DNA from: Prochilodus magdalenae
Taxonomy: Eukaryota; Chordata; Actinopteri; Characiformes; Prochilodontidae
Reading direction: 5' to 3'
NCBI GenBank assembly: GCA_024036415.1
Contig: JAMWET010006936.1
Coordinates: 1,136,001 to 1,200,000, forward strand
DNA: 64,000 bases
Part shown: positions 1-11,817 of the stretch, piece by piece
How the letters are laid out: each line of letters opens with the position of its first letter
How positions within the stretch are numbered: position 1 is the stretch's first letter
The notes under the pieces: generated by a model
Told to the model about the DNA's origin: nothing
Seen by the model: the letters and a program-made list of their open reading frames with translations, nothing else
Databases searched by the model: none
Translations under genes and position numbers: made by a program

Positions 1-180
1 ATTATTTTTGAGCACAATTCCCTGGTCATTTCCACCCATGCACCATTCAGACCTTTCAAACTGAACATTTAACATTTAAACATAACATTTAAAATAATTA
101 TCAGATGAATTATTGAAATCTATACACACTCACTGAGCTTTTTAGGTGTACGGTACACCTCCTTGTATCTTCACGCATCA

Positions 181-459
181 TCCATTTTATCAGCTCCACT
201 ACCATATAGGTGCACGTTGTAGTTCTACAGTTACAGACTGTAGTCCCTCTGTTTCTCTCCATACTGTGCATTTCCTTTAACTTGTCTTCAATGTTCTTCA
301 ATGGTCAGGACCCCAACAGGAACACCACAGAGCAAGTATTATGAGTGGAGGTGTTCAGGGGTCCTGACATGGAAAAAGGGTGCAGAGAGACAGATGGAGT
401 CCAGTAACTGTAGAACTACAAAGTGCCCCTATGTATTTACTGGAGCTGTTAAAATGGAG
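181..459. repeat. Foldback (inverted-repeat) element
   Basis: Arms at about 181-235 and 405-459 are imperfect inverted copies: the left has GTAGTTCTACAGTTAC, the right GTAACTGTAGAACTAC, and both end in a CCATTTTA/TAAAATGG pair. The roughly 170-bp centre has further self-complementary words (GTCCCTCTGTTTCTCTCC against GAGAGACAGATGGAGTCC). This is the structure of a palindromic MITE in a myosin intron. Family not identified. Bases 1-180 show nothing else. Confidence 0.55.
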
Positions 460-472
460 AGTCGCTGATAAG

Positions 473-1211
473 CAGTGGTGGACAGTAACTGCGTAAATGC
501 GATTAGTTAGTAGTATTACAGTGTTAGCAGTATGGGGTTAATGCAAACACTGACTGATAATCAGACATCATAGCATCAGTGAACAGATCAAACATTTTGT
601 TCCTGACTTTGTGGGTAAATAGACCATAATATAGAAATATCTACACATACAGCCGTGACTGGTGTGTGTTTCTTTTTCAGAATTTATACAAACACCACTT
701 CCTTTTAGAATAAATATGTTTTGGTTTATCTTTATGAACAGAGACCTACAGATTCAATACAGTAAAGGAAAAATCATGTGTGAATCTGTTAAAAAGTCAT
801 TTTTATTCAACTTAAACTCGTAACTGAGCTGCAAATAAATCTTAAACCGAAGCTTTACTTGTTTGCAAAAAGTGTTTTTATAGTTCTAGCTAATGGAAAC
901 TGTTCTCCTTTGGTGTTCTATGCTTATGATCATTTGAATAAACATCAGTGTCAGAATAATTAATGACCTTCTATGGAAAGAGTGTTGTTGCAGAAGTAAT
1001 AATAGGAAATTAGAGCAATAATCATAATTTATGCTACTTTTACGTTCCATATTTTACTCTCCAAGTACATTTGAAGTACTACTTTAGCACTTTTACTGCA
1101 GTGGAGGTCTAAGGGGAGGAACTGCTACTTTTACTGTAGGAGTATCTTAACTTACTATCTCTATCTCTACTGTAACTCAACTACATGGTTTGTGCACTTC
1201 GTCCACCACTG
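473..1211. mobile_element. hAT-like MITE with terminal inverted repeats and 8-bp target duplication
   Basis: Starts CAGTGGTGGACAGTAAC and ends TTCGTCCACCACTG, so the terminal inverted repeat is CAGTGGTGGAC. It is flanked by CTGATAAG (465-472) and CTGCTAAG (1212-1219), an 8-bp target-site duplication with one mismatch, as hAT elements make. No transposase is readable; the inside is AT-rich, with teleost-repeat-like words about tactttta near the right end. It sits in the myosin intron, 230 bp before the first exon in the window. Confidence 0.7.
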
Positions 1212-1444
1212 CTGCTAAGTAGACAGCACTAATAAGTGTATAGTGATTGTATATGCACTCTTGATAACGATGAAGGCACTTTGGTAAGGTATGCAAGCAC
1301 ACCAGGTAACAAAACCTTTCCTGGTATTTTCCTTACTATCTGAATAGCAACATAAAACAATGAGTCTTCCAAAACCTCTCACAGCCAATGTAAATGTGTA
1401 CTAGCTAGTTGATTAGGGACTAATACATGTGTTGGACCAACCAG

Positions 1445-4400
1445 GTGGCCACCCAGTTTAAAAGCAGCCTGGCTGGCCTGGCGGAGATCCTCATGTCCAA
1501 GGAGCCGTGGTATGTGCGTTGCCTGAAACCTAATGAGGGCAAGCAACCAGGTGAGCCTTTCACTTTATACCCACGAGAAAGCACTTAGGTATCCTGAATG
1601 TTTTACAAAGTGGAGGTGCTGACCACTCTCTCACTCCTGCTGTTTACGCACACCACAGGCCACTTTGATGACGTCTTGGTGAGGCACCAGGTCAAATACC
1701 TGGGGCTGATGGAGCACCTGAGGGTGAGACGGGCTGGCTTCGCTTACCGCAGGAGATACGAGCTCTTCCTGAAAAGGTGCACGAATGGCAACGTGCTACA
1801 GGACCGTGTTAAAGAAACTCAACGTTAAAAAATCAGATTTGCTGTTTTAGTCCAATTGTAGTCCAACTGAGACCTTTCTAGAGTCAAAGATTGTTCCTTC
1901 AGTTTCGCACTGAAGTGTAGTGTGGTGGCTAGTGTGGCTAATTACATGTCATGTTGAATGTTGCAGTGAAAAGAACCTCTGCAGTGCACTGTTGTATGAA
2001 AATGTCATTTGTGTGTACACTTTAATGCACATTTACTTACATTTGATGCACTTAAAAGTAGAAGAATACATTACATGTTGGGACCCCCTGCTGAGTCAGT
2101 ACTTACTAACACTCTATGGCAGATATCACAGCAAATCACAGCTTGCAAATTCGTATCGTAGGCAGTGTCTATTGAGGCATTTTCACCTACTATTCCTTAA
2201 GGAACTCATTTCAAAGACCAGTGTTTCTCAACCCTGGTCCCGGAAGCACCCTGCCCTGCACACGTCAGTGGATTCCCTGCTTTAGGCAGTGGATGTACTA
2301 AACACTGCCAACATTTGGCATCTGACAGAAGTGGCCCACTTGCACATGCTACCTGGGCAGTGTGGCGGTGCCACTACTGTGTTGACAATGGTCTACCCAC
2401 ATTATATCTGGTCATATCTGGTCAATCCAATGATGAATAGTATAGAATGTGGGTAGACCATTGTTTCTCAACCCTGGTCCCGGAAGCACCCTGCCCTGCA
2501 CACTTCAGTGGATTCCCTGCTTTAGGCAGTGGATGTATTAAAGCCACTGCCAACATTTGGCCAGCAGTGCTCTATCCGACAGAAGTGTCTCGCTTGCACA
2601 TGCTACCTGGGCAGTGTGATGGTGTCGCTACTGTGCTGACAATGGTCTACCCACATAATATCTGGTCATATCTGGTCATATCTGGTCAATCCAATGATGA
2701 ATAGTATAGAATGTGGCTGACATATTGTCCATAACAAGAGGTGAAGTACCTGTACACCTACACAATGGACATATAATGTAGGTAGACCTCAAAAAGTGAC
2801 CTGTTAGCCGGTAGAGTGCATGCCAGAAGGCAACGCTGCATTCCTCCAGGTCAGCTTGTTTTTGGTTGCAATTTTAATAGCACTGCAATGACACCTAGTG
2901 GCATTACTCAGTACAGTTCAAAAACATGAATGTGTCCCTTTTTAATGGGCATAGTTTTTATTTTGCTGCTTACTAACACTCTCTTTTGCTGATATGACAG
3001 CTGACCAATCCTTATTTCAGGCAGCATCTTTCTATTAAGAAACATGGATTTTTCACCTACTATTTCTTATGGAGGTCCTGTTATAGACCAATGTTTCTCC
3101 ACCCTGGTCCTGGTGGGAACCCTACCCTGAACACTTTTGTACACCCACTGCAACTCTGAAGGGCTTGTTAATGGTCTGATATGTAGAATCAGGTGTGTTG
3201 GGGGCAGGGAAAACACCGACATGTGCAGGGCAGGGTGCCTCCAGGACCAGAATAGAGAAATACAGGGTCTAGACTGTGTTCTGTATAGAGGGGACACATT
3301 ATGCTCAAGTTCAGAATTTTTTGGGGGGTCTACTAAAATAGATTTACATGCTTCAGATTTCCCAAAACACAGTATTTGTCTTATACTGTACATCCATGTT
3401 TACCTTCTGTCTGAAACACTTTGTTAGATCTCCTGCGTCTTCCTGTGCCGCCCCCAAACTACCGTAGCTATTCTTACTATGGCATCAGTTCTGCTGTATC
3501 AGTTTGAACCAGAATCTGACCCTGAAAGTCAAGTAGAACGAATTAGAAGACCCAATCCACTTTCACAAACTAGACTGGAGCAGGACATTTTACAGTGGTA
3601 TATTTTTTAAAGCTTTAGCTCTCTTTTTGGAATTTTGAATTTTGAATTTTCACCCATTCTTCCTTACAGAAGAGTTCTTCTTAAATAATTTGGGAGCGCC
3701 TGACTATGTGAACATTCTTTACACTTCCTGGTGGTTCTTACAGGTATAAGCCTCTGTGTCCAGACACATGGCCCAATTGGAAAGGAACAGCAGCTGAAGG
3801 AGTGGAACGGCTTGTGAAACATCTGGGCTACAAACCGGATGAGTACAAGATGGGCAGGTATGGCACTGCACATCTAAAACTGCAGTTGGGTGACAAATTC
3901 AGGGGAAAACCTAAATAAAGGAGTGGAAAAACATAATAGATGCAGATGATTTGAGATAGGTGTTCTGCATGACAGAACACTGTGGCATGTTTGATAATGC
4001 TGAACATGCCTTTTTGAGTTCATGACTGGCTCATACTGTGAGAGGCATTTTGCTTGGCCTATGTACACTTAACCCACTGAATCAATACAAGGTTACACAG
4101 ACTGAGCACCATTACCCTACAGTGAAACATTTCAATCCTGATGGGTAAGGACTTTTTCATGAAGATAATACCCCCATCCACATAATAGATGCAGATGATT
4201 AAACATCTTTGGGAGATTTTGGACTCATCTGTTGGATAGCACTCTTAGACACTATCATCAAAGCAGCAGTCTTCCGGGAACAACAGCACCCTAATACAGT
4301 TCCAGAGACTTATAGAAGTATACCAAGGTGCCCTGAAGCTGTTTTGGTGGCCCTTGGTGACGTTACTCACTCACACTGACCCCATCTGTACATCTAAGCT

Positions 4401-7400
4401 GGCTGCTTCTGATTCCTCACTTATTTGTTTTGTTTATCAAGGACCAAAATTTTTATTCGACATCCCCGGACACTGTTCGCCACTGAAGATGCCTTTGACA
4501 TCTGTAGACATGAACTGGGTAAGGCTTACACGTCATACTGATTTGGTTTGGCTACTTTGGCTGCAGTTGCAGATGGCTGTGATGATGGGATAAATGATAG
4601 GCATGTGGCTGAAGTCAACACTTTCATTTTTTGCCGAAAGCGGCCCTAATTGTTTTGAGACATGTGGCCCATACAAGCATTTTGAATACATGGGCCATTT
4701 TGGCTTACGTGAATATGTCACTTTGTTTGGCATAGTTTTTATTTTAGGCGTGGAGGTCAGGGATTATGAAGTTATTATTTCCCTCTCATCTGACTTATTA
4801 AGAATATCTCAAACAAAATTCTGTAGGTCTTAAGTCTAAACACATCCATATCAGGACTTTTCAGTCAACGCATGATATCATTATATTTCAGTCATCTGGA
4901 ATTAGAACATCAGCAAGGCACTGAGGATATGTCTGCCCTGTATGCAATCTCCTCTGCATACATAGCTGTTAGTGGAAACAATGCTATGACCACGTATCTG
5001 TTTTTGTTACAGCTACAAGAATCCAAGCTAAATACAAAGGCTACAGAATGAAAGGAGACTACCTGAGACAGAAGGAAGCAGGTACACCTGAAATGGTGGT
5101 CATATCTATAGGCTATAGCTTAGCTTTAGGCTAATATAACACATTTACAGGGGAAGCACTTAAATACAGCACTAGTCTCTCATGTCCTATTCTGTCCATC
5201 TGTATTCAGCTACCAAGATTGAAGCTTGTTGGAGAGGTCTGCAAGCAAGAAAGGAGCGAGAGAAGAGGGCCTGGGCTGTCAAAGTTATTAAGAAGTAGGA
5301 CATTAAACATGCTGAATACACAAAGTACTGCAAAAGAAACAGATTACATTTACACCTTTAGACCAAGAAAGGCTTACTACTAGCTAGCCATCTGTAGCTC
5401 ACTCAAGTCATGTCATCATTCTATATTAGGCATCATGTCATTAGGCATCATGTTAGAAGCTGAAGGTGAAATGTGAAATTTGCTACATGTGAGTTTACAC
5501 TACTAATCACTATATTGACGTCGTAAGGGTTACTGAAATACCCCAATCACTCCAACAACTACATGTTGGTATTACACTATATAGTGCTGATGATAATTGT
5601 GTTCTATGGCAAATGCCATTTGAGTTCTACAGTGCTGGGCAGTGAGCATAGGACCCACTACAGGATGCACGGCCCTCAGGCCACCCACATGAAACCTGTT
5701 TCTGATTGTCTGGTCAGATTGGTCAGAATGTTAGGAATAAATATATTTTTTCACAGATTCATAAAAGGCTTCATGAGCAGGAATCAGCCAGTCAATGTGG
5801 ATAACTCAGAGTATCTGGCCTTCGTACGGCAAAGCTACCTTACACGCCTCAAAGAGAATCTGCCCAAATCTGTGCTGGACAAAAACTCCTGGCCAACGCC
5901 TCCACCAATCATGCAAGAGGTACACCTATCATACAGGCACACTAGGACTGTCATTATCAGGTATTAAGCAGCAAAAACTGCTTCTAAGACTGATTGTCAA
6001 ATCAACAACTGGCAAGAAATGTATATACATTGAGGTTTTGACTTGTTTTTTACTTTAGCTCACAGTTAATGATAAAGCCTGTATCTGTGCATGTTCCTGA
6101 TGTCTGTGTAAATAAGGGACTGTGAGTAATAGGTGTTTTCTTTTAGACGTCTGCACTCCTGCGGAAGCTGTACACACGACATTTGGTGCGCAAGTATGTG
6201 TGCGGAATCACTGCACAGCGGAAAGCCCAGGTACTTGTGTAACACTGAATACATAAACTGTTAATAATGAGCCAGCACTTACATTTACTCTAAATGGGCC
6301 AAGGCTAAAGGCTTTCAGTCTCTCCCTGTATTATGCATCCATCCACGACTTCAGTTTAGACAATATGCCCAGTCCCTGCTAAGGATAGGTATGGAAACCT
6401 AACTGCTTGCATGCGTGGCTAGCTTTATAGGCCAATTAGCATACTGGCTAATCTAGCTATCTATCGAAAAAAAAGAAGAAATGGCGGTTATGAGCTTCTC
6501 TTCCAAGTTTACCACCACACTGCTATGTATTGGAGCGAAATGGTGCTAGGAACAAAAAGTTCAGAGGGCAGAAGCTAGGGACCTCAGACCCCCATGTCTA
6601 CAAATGGAAGAAGAACTTGTTGGAATACAAGAATTTGTTGGAGTCAGTTGTTCACAATGATGCTCATTTGTCGCTTTTTCTCTGCCACTTGTCTCTAAAT
6701 CCCGGCCACAAACCTTGGATTTGGGATTGGTTTGTGGGAATGCTTAAACTGCAAGACATATTACAAAGCCCTCTGATCATCGGGTGTTTGGATATCCTAG
6801 TTGGCCACTTGATTGGTTGCTGGTTCTGGCCGGTCAGCAATGGCATCACCCTAATAATGGTTGTGCGACAGGTGTATTTGTTGTGGAATCATCTGGATCA
6901 TGGACAGTGGATGTGTTTATTCAGCAGATGGGCCTCCTCCTATGAGAAAGCTTCCCCTTTTTCTTTTGAGCAATCACCTAACAGCCCACTAGCATTCATG
7001 AGACATACCACAGTAGCCACCCATACATTTTATACATACATATATAACACCCTAGCAACAGCAGAGATACCACAGCAACACCCTTTCATCCGTCTGGAAG
7101 AACATATGAGCTGCCTAACTGTCTGGTCTTGTGTCTACACTGACATTTGTTTTCCTCTTTGTGAATTATTGTTTAACCCTTCAATGGCCTCAAGAAAAAA
7201 GAAACAGATTTTTTTTTATTGTTTGCGGGAATACTGATAAAGCACATAATAATTTTTTTTTACATTAGCTGGACATAGACACCTTTGGCATAAAGAAATG
7301 ATTAGACCATTTGTTAAGGCATGTTTTGTAAAAATTATTTTTCCCTTATTTGACTATGGCTACATAATTCTGTTCATCAAAACCTCTAAAACGATAATAT

Positions 7401-10219
7401 GCCAATAAAATGAGCTTACCTTCAAAAACATTCCACATGTGTGGAGAGATTTACTTGTTGGTTGCTTCCTCTAAGAATAAGAACAGTAAGCACATACTTA
7501 CTGAAAGACTCTGAGGCCTCTAGTGGATTTTTTAGCCTAACGTACCTCTGCCGATTGGTAGAGATGACACAATCAGGTTGAGTTAAATTCAGCACTTTCT
7601 ATATTATAATATAGCAACTGAAAATGTACTCTACCACTGTTAAAAGCTGAATAGCCTGTTCCTTTGGCGTGGTTCTCAGTGTTGGTTTCTGTTTATTACT
7701 GCTAAGAAAACCAAGTGATGAAGTCCAGCCTTATTCTTCGCTGAATGTTACAATAGTTTAATATGTGTTTCATTTTGTTTCCAGCTGGAAATGAAAGCAC
7801 TGGCCAGTGACATATTCAAAGGGAAAAAGGAGAACTATCCCCAGAGTGTTCGCCAACCTTTTGCTGACACCAGGATAAGTAAGAACTTGCAAATTCAATG
7901 CTGAATAACTTACATTGATATAGCCATAAAACTAATTAGTACTGTACTAAACAATGTATTTCCAATTAATGTGCACTTTACCATGTTCTGTTAAGGCGAA
8001 CAGGATATGAACATACGTGTGCTGCAGGTGATGTGCCCTGAAGGCATCAAGGTAGTAGAACCTTCTCCAGTATAGTAAACTGTGTATGTCTGAGCTTATT
8101 ATCTAGTAATGAGTTTTACTCAAGGAGGTTGACCTCCCTGCACACTGTAATACTGGGGTACGACTTGACACTAGATGTGGGAACATTGCAGCAAGGATTT
8201 GATTGTTGGATAATTAGCTCTAGATCTGCATTCCAAATGGATCCAGGACAGGAGCGAAGCTTAGTGGGTAGGTGTGACATTGTGACCCGTGTGTGGAGGC
8301 GCTGTGGTCAGCAGCAACATAACTAATGGTTTGCTGTCACACTTCACATGTCCAGAGGCCTGGTGTTACTCCACCTCCTCCCCTACCGCACAGTCTGAAG
8401 CAACTGTGTAAGAATATTCAGGCTGCATGGGAAGGATTATCACAGGACACCATTAGGAACCTTTACACCTCCAAACTCAAGATGTCTGGCATGTTGCATC
8501 AGTAAACATGGCGGCCCAACGCCATACTGTAACACACTAATTCTGTATGTGAAACTTAAGAAATATTGTCATATCAGTCTAAACTTATCATCATTTATTG
8601 ATCCTGGTGACCTTTAACCCCTCGACTTGCTGACAAAACTTTGAGTTATGAACATTAGGAACACTTGAATTATGTTCAAAAATATTCAGAATAGTACCTA
8701 AATATAGAGTAAATAATACAATGTTCTGATTTGTCTTCCATGCAGTACAGTGTTCCAGTGATAAAGTATGACAGGAACGGCTTCCGGCCACGATTCCGAC
8801 AGCTGGTTTTCACTCAGATAGCTGCTTACCTGGTGGAAGAGGCCAAAATCAAGCAGAGAGTGGAATACAGTGCACTGAAAGGTAACCATGCTGATTAGCA
8901 GAATATACTAATGTCGCACTGTGTTGCTTTTTCCTTCCTGATGAAATAGCCTTTGGGCCCGGTGACTACACAGATCACTGTGAACTTGTAAAACTTACAG
9001 TGAGATTCTCTAATAACTCTGTTTCGTTAGAGCTCCATATATGTTCACCCTTTCTAGACGTTGGTTACTGTTAATAATTACTACACACACGTGTAACATT
9101 TATCTGTGTATGTGTAATAGTGAACACTGTGATAACAATCAGACTTATGTGCTACAATGTCATTAAACTCCATATTTCAGGTGTATCTGTTAGCAACCTG
9201 AGCGACAACTTTCTCATTCTCCATGTCGCATGTGAAGACATTAAGCAAAAAGTAAGCAAACCACTGTGTGTTTGAAAATGATCTTTTGTTTTAAATTATA
9301 TAATGTAAATATATAAAATCTAAAAAACATTATAGATATTTTTATATTATAAAAAATCCAAAAGTGTTTTTGGCAACCATCTCATATTTGGTCATTCTTG
9401 TCATTCAGGGTGACCTGGTCCTTCAGTGCAACTACATTTTCGAGACTTTGACCAAACTGTGCTCAGTGACGAAAAACCACAAGCTTGTCCGAGTGGTTCA
9501 TGGGAGGTGAGGATATACACTGGGAATATAGTAGCATCAGAAAAACATTCCGAATGGACATAAGCTTGAAAAGCTCATCTCAGACTTTGGCAAGACCAGG
9601 TTAATGTTTCTTACTGGGTGTAGAGGTAGTGAATTTGCGATCTGCGTCTTTACCTTGAGCCTGTATGCTTTGCAGTGTGAGATTTGACATCCAGCCGGGC
9701 AGAGAGGGAGTGATAGATTTCAAGAGCAGCAGTGAGTCCATGGTGTACAGGGCAAAGAATGGACACCTAATGGTGGTGAGTGTGTACTACAAGTGTGCTT
9801 CTACATTGGTCTTCGTTTGTCAGGAGTGCTCAGTTCTCATCTACCACCCTGGAGAGTACAGATTCAACACACTGGGCACCACTATTCAGATGCCTCTGAA
9901 AGCCTCCATTACCAGTTTCAAAAGTGTTAAATGAGACTTGAGGCTAACTTCTGCAGCGTGGTAGATCTCCAGGAATAGGATAGGGCATCCCTGTCCTATA
10001 TCATATTTACAATACACTGACATACCAGAAGTCATTTAATATTAGTATGTTAATTGATTATGAAATGGTGTTACCTCAGAGCAAGGTTTGGGAACGCCCA
10101 CATCTTAATAAGTTGTGAGGCGTAATCATGTGAGTGAGGTTGTACACTGGTATATTTGGCAAAAGTATCATTTTATCCTTTTTGGCCTGCAGGAATCTGC
10201 TCGGACTAAATCTCGATGA
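1445..10219 (+). CDS. myo1h: Class I myosin, myo1h-like, 3' half (15 exons; 5' end outside window)
   Basis: Actin-based membrane-tethering motor. Exons: 1445-1550, 1659-1776, 3744-3857, 4442-4518, 5013-5081, 5210-5294, 5757-5919, 6147-6230, 7785-7878, 7996-8051, 8746-8881, 9181-9251, 9409-9506, 9676-9775, 10193-10219; every junction is AG/GT and in phase, giving 465 residues, as expected for this part of a roughly 1,030-residue myosin IC/IH. Counting from the first codon here, residues 1-138 finish the motor ([14 protein letters not shown] converter region, MGRTKIFIR). IQ motifs follow at about 139-158, 162-180 (IQ core reads IE) and 183-199. The rest is the TH1 tail with a PH-like signature [14 protein letters not shown]329 and R340 match the two phosphoinositide-binding basic residues of MYO1C. 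The last exon gives ESARTKSR, resembling the short MYO1C end. The first acceptor (1444) has a poor pyrimidine tract. IH rather than IC is inferred from tail divergence (for example [17 protein letters not shown]) and is less certain than the family. Confidence 0.9.
2100..2716. repeat. Tandem duplication (about 240 bp) of a hAT/MITE-like repeat in myosin intron
   Basis: Unit 1 (about 2219-2455) and unit 2 (about 2459-2713) both run from TTCTCAACCCTGGTCCCGG to AATAGTATAGAATGTGG. Unit 2 carries a third copy of the short word ATATCTGGTC where unit 1 has two, and unit 1 lacks about 15 bases near 2315. The leader before unit 1 (2100-2216, CTTACTAACACTC ... TTTTCACCTACTATT) is repeated in diverged form at 2967-3085, so a larger local duplication also occurred. 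Confidence 0.7.
3083..3268. mobile_element. Short TIR element, CCTGGTCCTGG type
   Basis: Left end reads TTTCTCCACCCTGGTCCTGG and right end CCAGGACCAGAATAGAGAAA, an imperfect inverted repeat around 140 bp without coding potential. Flanks ttatagac and gtctagac may be a decayed 8-bp duplication. Related copies lie at 2219-2713, 20036-20200 and 24082-24226. Probably a hAT-type non-autonomous element. Confidence 0.55.
3295..3600 (+). pseudogene. P2X7-intracellular-domain-like first-exon fragment, copy 1
   Basis: From ATG at 3480 the sequence reads [15 protein letters not shown], then [12 protein letters not shown] and LEQDILQW, up to a stop near 3609. This resembles the start of the large teleost family of short proteins with a P2X7 intracellular-like (cysteine-rich) domain, but the cysteine-rich part that should follow is absent here. 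The upstream 180 bp and this reading frame recur in diverged form at 55125-55480. It lies in a myosin intron on the same strand. The family assignment comes from memory of the motif and is tentative. Confidence 0.4.
6231..7784 (+). other. Myosin intron 8 of this window; no gene seen
   Basis: A 235-codon open stretch at 6530-7237 has no recognisable domain, low-complexity composition and no splice logic, so it is treated as chance. Around 7010-7085 words such as CACCCTAGCAACAG and CACAGCAACACCC resemble a common teleost repeat. The remainder is AT-rich intron. Confidence 0.6.
8100..8690 (+). mobile_element. Decayed Tc1-like element, family A, copy 1
   Basis: Contains GTGTGGAGGCGCTGTGGTCAG (transposase VWRR region), CAGGACACCATTAGGAACC (end of transposase) and ATGGCGGCCCAACGCCATAC, followed by the family tail (ATATCAGTCTAAACTTATCATCATTTATTG, CTGGTGACCTTTAACC). 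The same words recur at 17860, 30670 (minus), 31590, 34950 and 47020. Internally deleted with many stops; it fills the myosin intron before exon 8746-8881. Confidence 0.65.
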
Positions 10220-11817
10220 CCTTTGAGCACTGGACCACTGAGCAGGCCCTAAACCAACCTGACAGCTGGACAGACTAGTAGTAAATACTGGATTACAAGT
10301 ATTCTGGACGCATTCTGAAATGGCTTCCAACTTATACACATAACCATGAAATAACAAACTGCCCTACAATACCACCCTACAATAACTTTCCATCGTTTAT
10401 TAAAACCTGTGTTTTCTTGTTTTGGAAATGCATACAGTGCACTCGTCATGGTGGGGTCAAATATATATATATCTACAAAGGTGCAAAGTTTAGTCAACAA
10501 AGTCAGTCTGTTTCTGACAACATTCGTTATGGAATAAGTTGCTGCATCGGTGCCTTGTTGTGCTCAGTGATGTTCATACAGTCTGTTCCATAGTTATTGC
10601 CACTTGTGGTAAACAGAGGCTAAAAAAAGAGGTTATGAAAAGTGTCTTTAGGTAGCTCAGTCTCACTCTGAAAATATAAGGACAAATCTAAGTCTAAGAA
10701 AACAAAACCTCTCCAGGAAAGACTGATATATAAACCCACATGTCACAACTATTGGCATCCTTGCATGTATTACTTTGGGCAACCTTCCGTTCTGAAAATA
10801 TCCAATGCAAAGTTCCATTAAGGTCTTCAGCAGGAAGTTGTATTTTGGTTCTCAGAATGTTCTTTCTAAAACTAGGAGGACGTTCTCTTAAACAATTCTG
10901 TCATCTCAGGTCTCAGTAACATCTATTAAACATTTTCTGAATGTTGTGCTGAGAATGCTTTTCTTTTGTTATCATGTAACATAATATGTGGTCCTGGCGT
11001 ATCCTCACAACATCCCCTGGACATTTTAGTTAAACCTGGGTGTGAATTAACATTTACCCTTATAGGAACATTATTTGTAATTATAAACTTCTTTAAACAT
11101 TAAATCATAACATTTTCTTTAAAACATTATTAGAATGTAGAGAACATAAGCCAAAGCTCTGGGAATGTTCCCTGCTAGCTGGGCTATGAGCAATGAGTTT
11201 TCTCCTAAAATGCTTAAATAGATGTAAAATACAGCAAGAAATCTTGTGTGGAAACCTGGTGACCTAAAAATGCCATTGTCTTCTGCAAATCTCCAACCAT
11301 AATCCTTACAGGAACTTTCACCTCCTTATTAATTGTCTTCAGTTTGCACAAAGTCCACTAGCATCCTCCTCCAGGTGGATGGTTCTCTAAATATCCATCT
11401 TATAAATATTACCTGATTTACCTGAAGGCCAACACGCTGTTATCTTGTATTAGCGTATTCTCTAATCTTGGCAATGCTGGTGAATAGTGAAGGGAATTCA
11501 GACTCATATTTACTCCCCAGTGAAACAGGTAGTTATGGATGACTGCCTAAAAGTAAGTGGCCTGGAAAGGAAAACGTAACTGGGAACATGCTTCATTTAC
11601 ATTTAGATAGAGTGAAGAATTGGGGTGCCAATAATTGTAAGGTTGGTTTATATGAGCAGATATTATAATGCTTTATGAAACCAAACATTGTGGAGTCAAA
11701 CTCTCTTGCTTGTACATGTAAGTAAAACTATGTATAAGTGCAGGCCTACACCAGACATGATAAGGTAATATGCATGCCATAGAAATCCTTATGAATGCAT
11801 TTATACACAGTTATATA
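10220..11817 (+). other. Myosin 3' UTR and intergenic DNA
   Basis: Follows the TGA at 10217-10219. The 3' UTR must begin here; ATTAAA at about 10398 is a possible weak poly(A) signal, and no clear AATAAA with a downstream GT-rich tract was found nearby. The rest is AT-rich with no gene or strong repeat recognised. Confidence 0.5.

Noticed and set aside
6530..7237. 235-codon open frame inside a myosin intron
   Set aside because: No recognisable domain, lies wholly inside an intron between well-supported exons, overlaps repeat-like words, and ends in low-complexity sequence.
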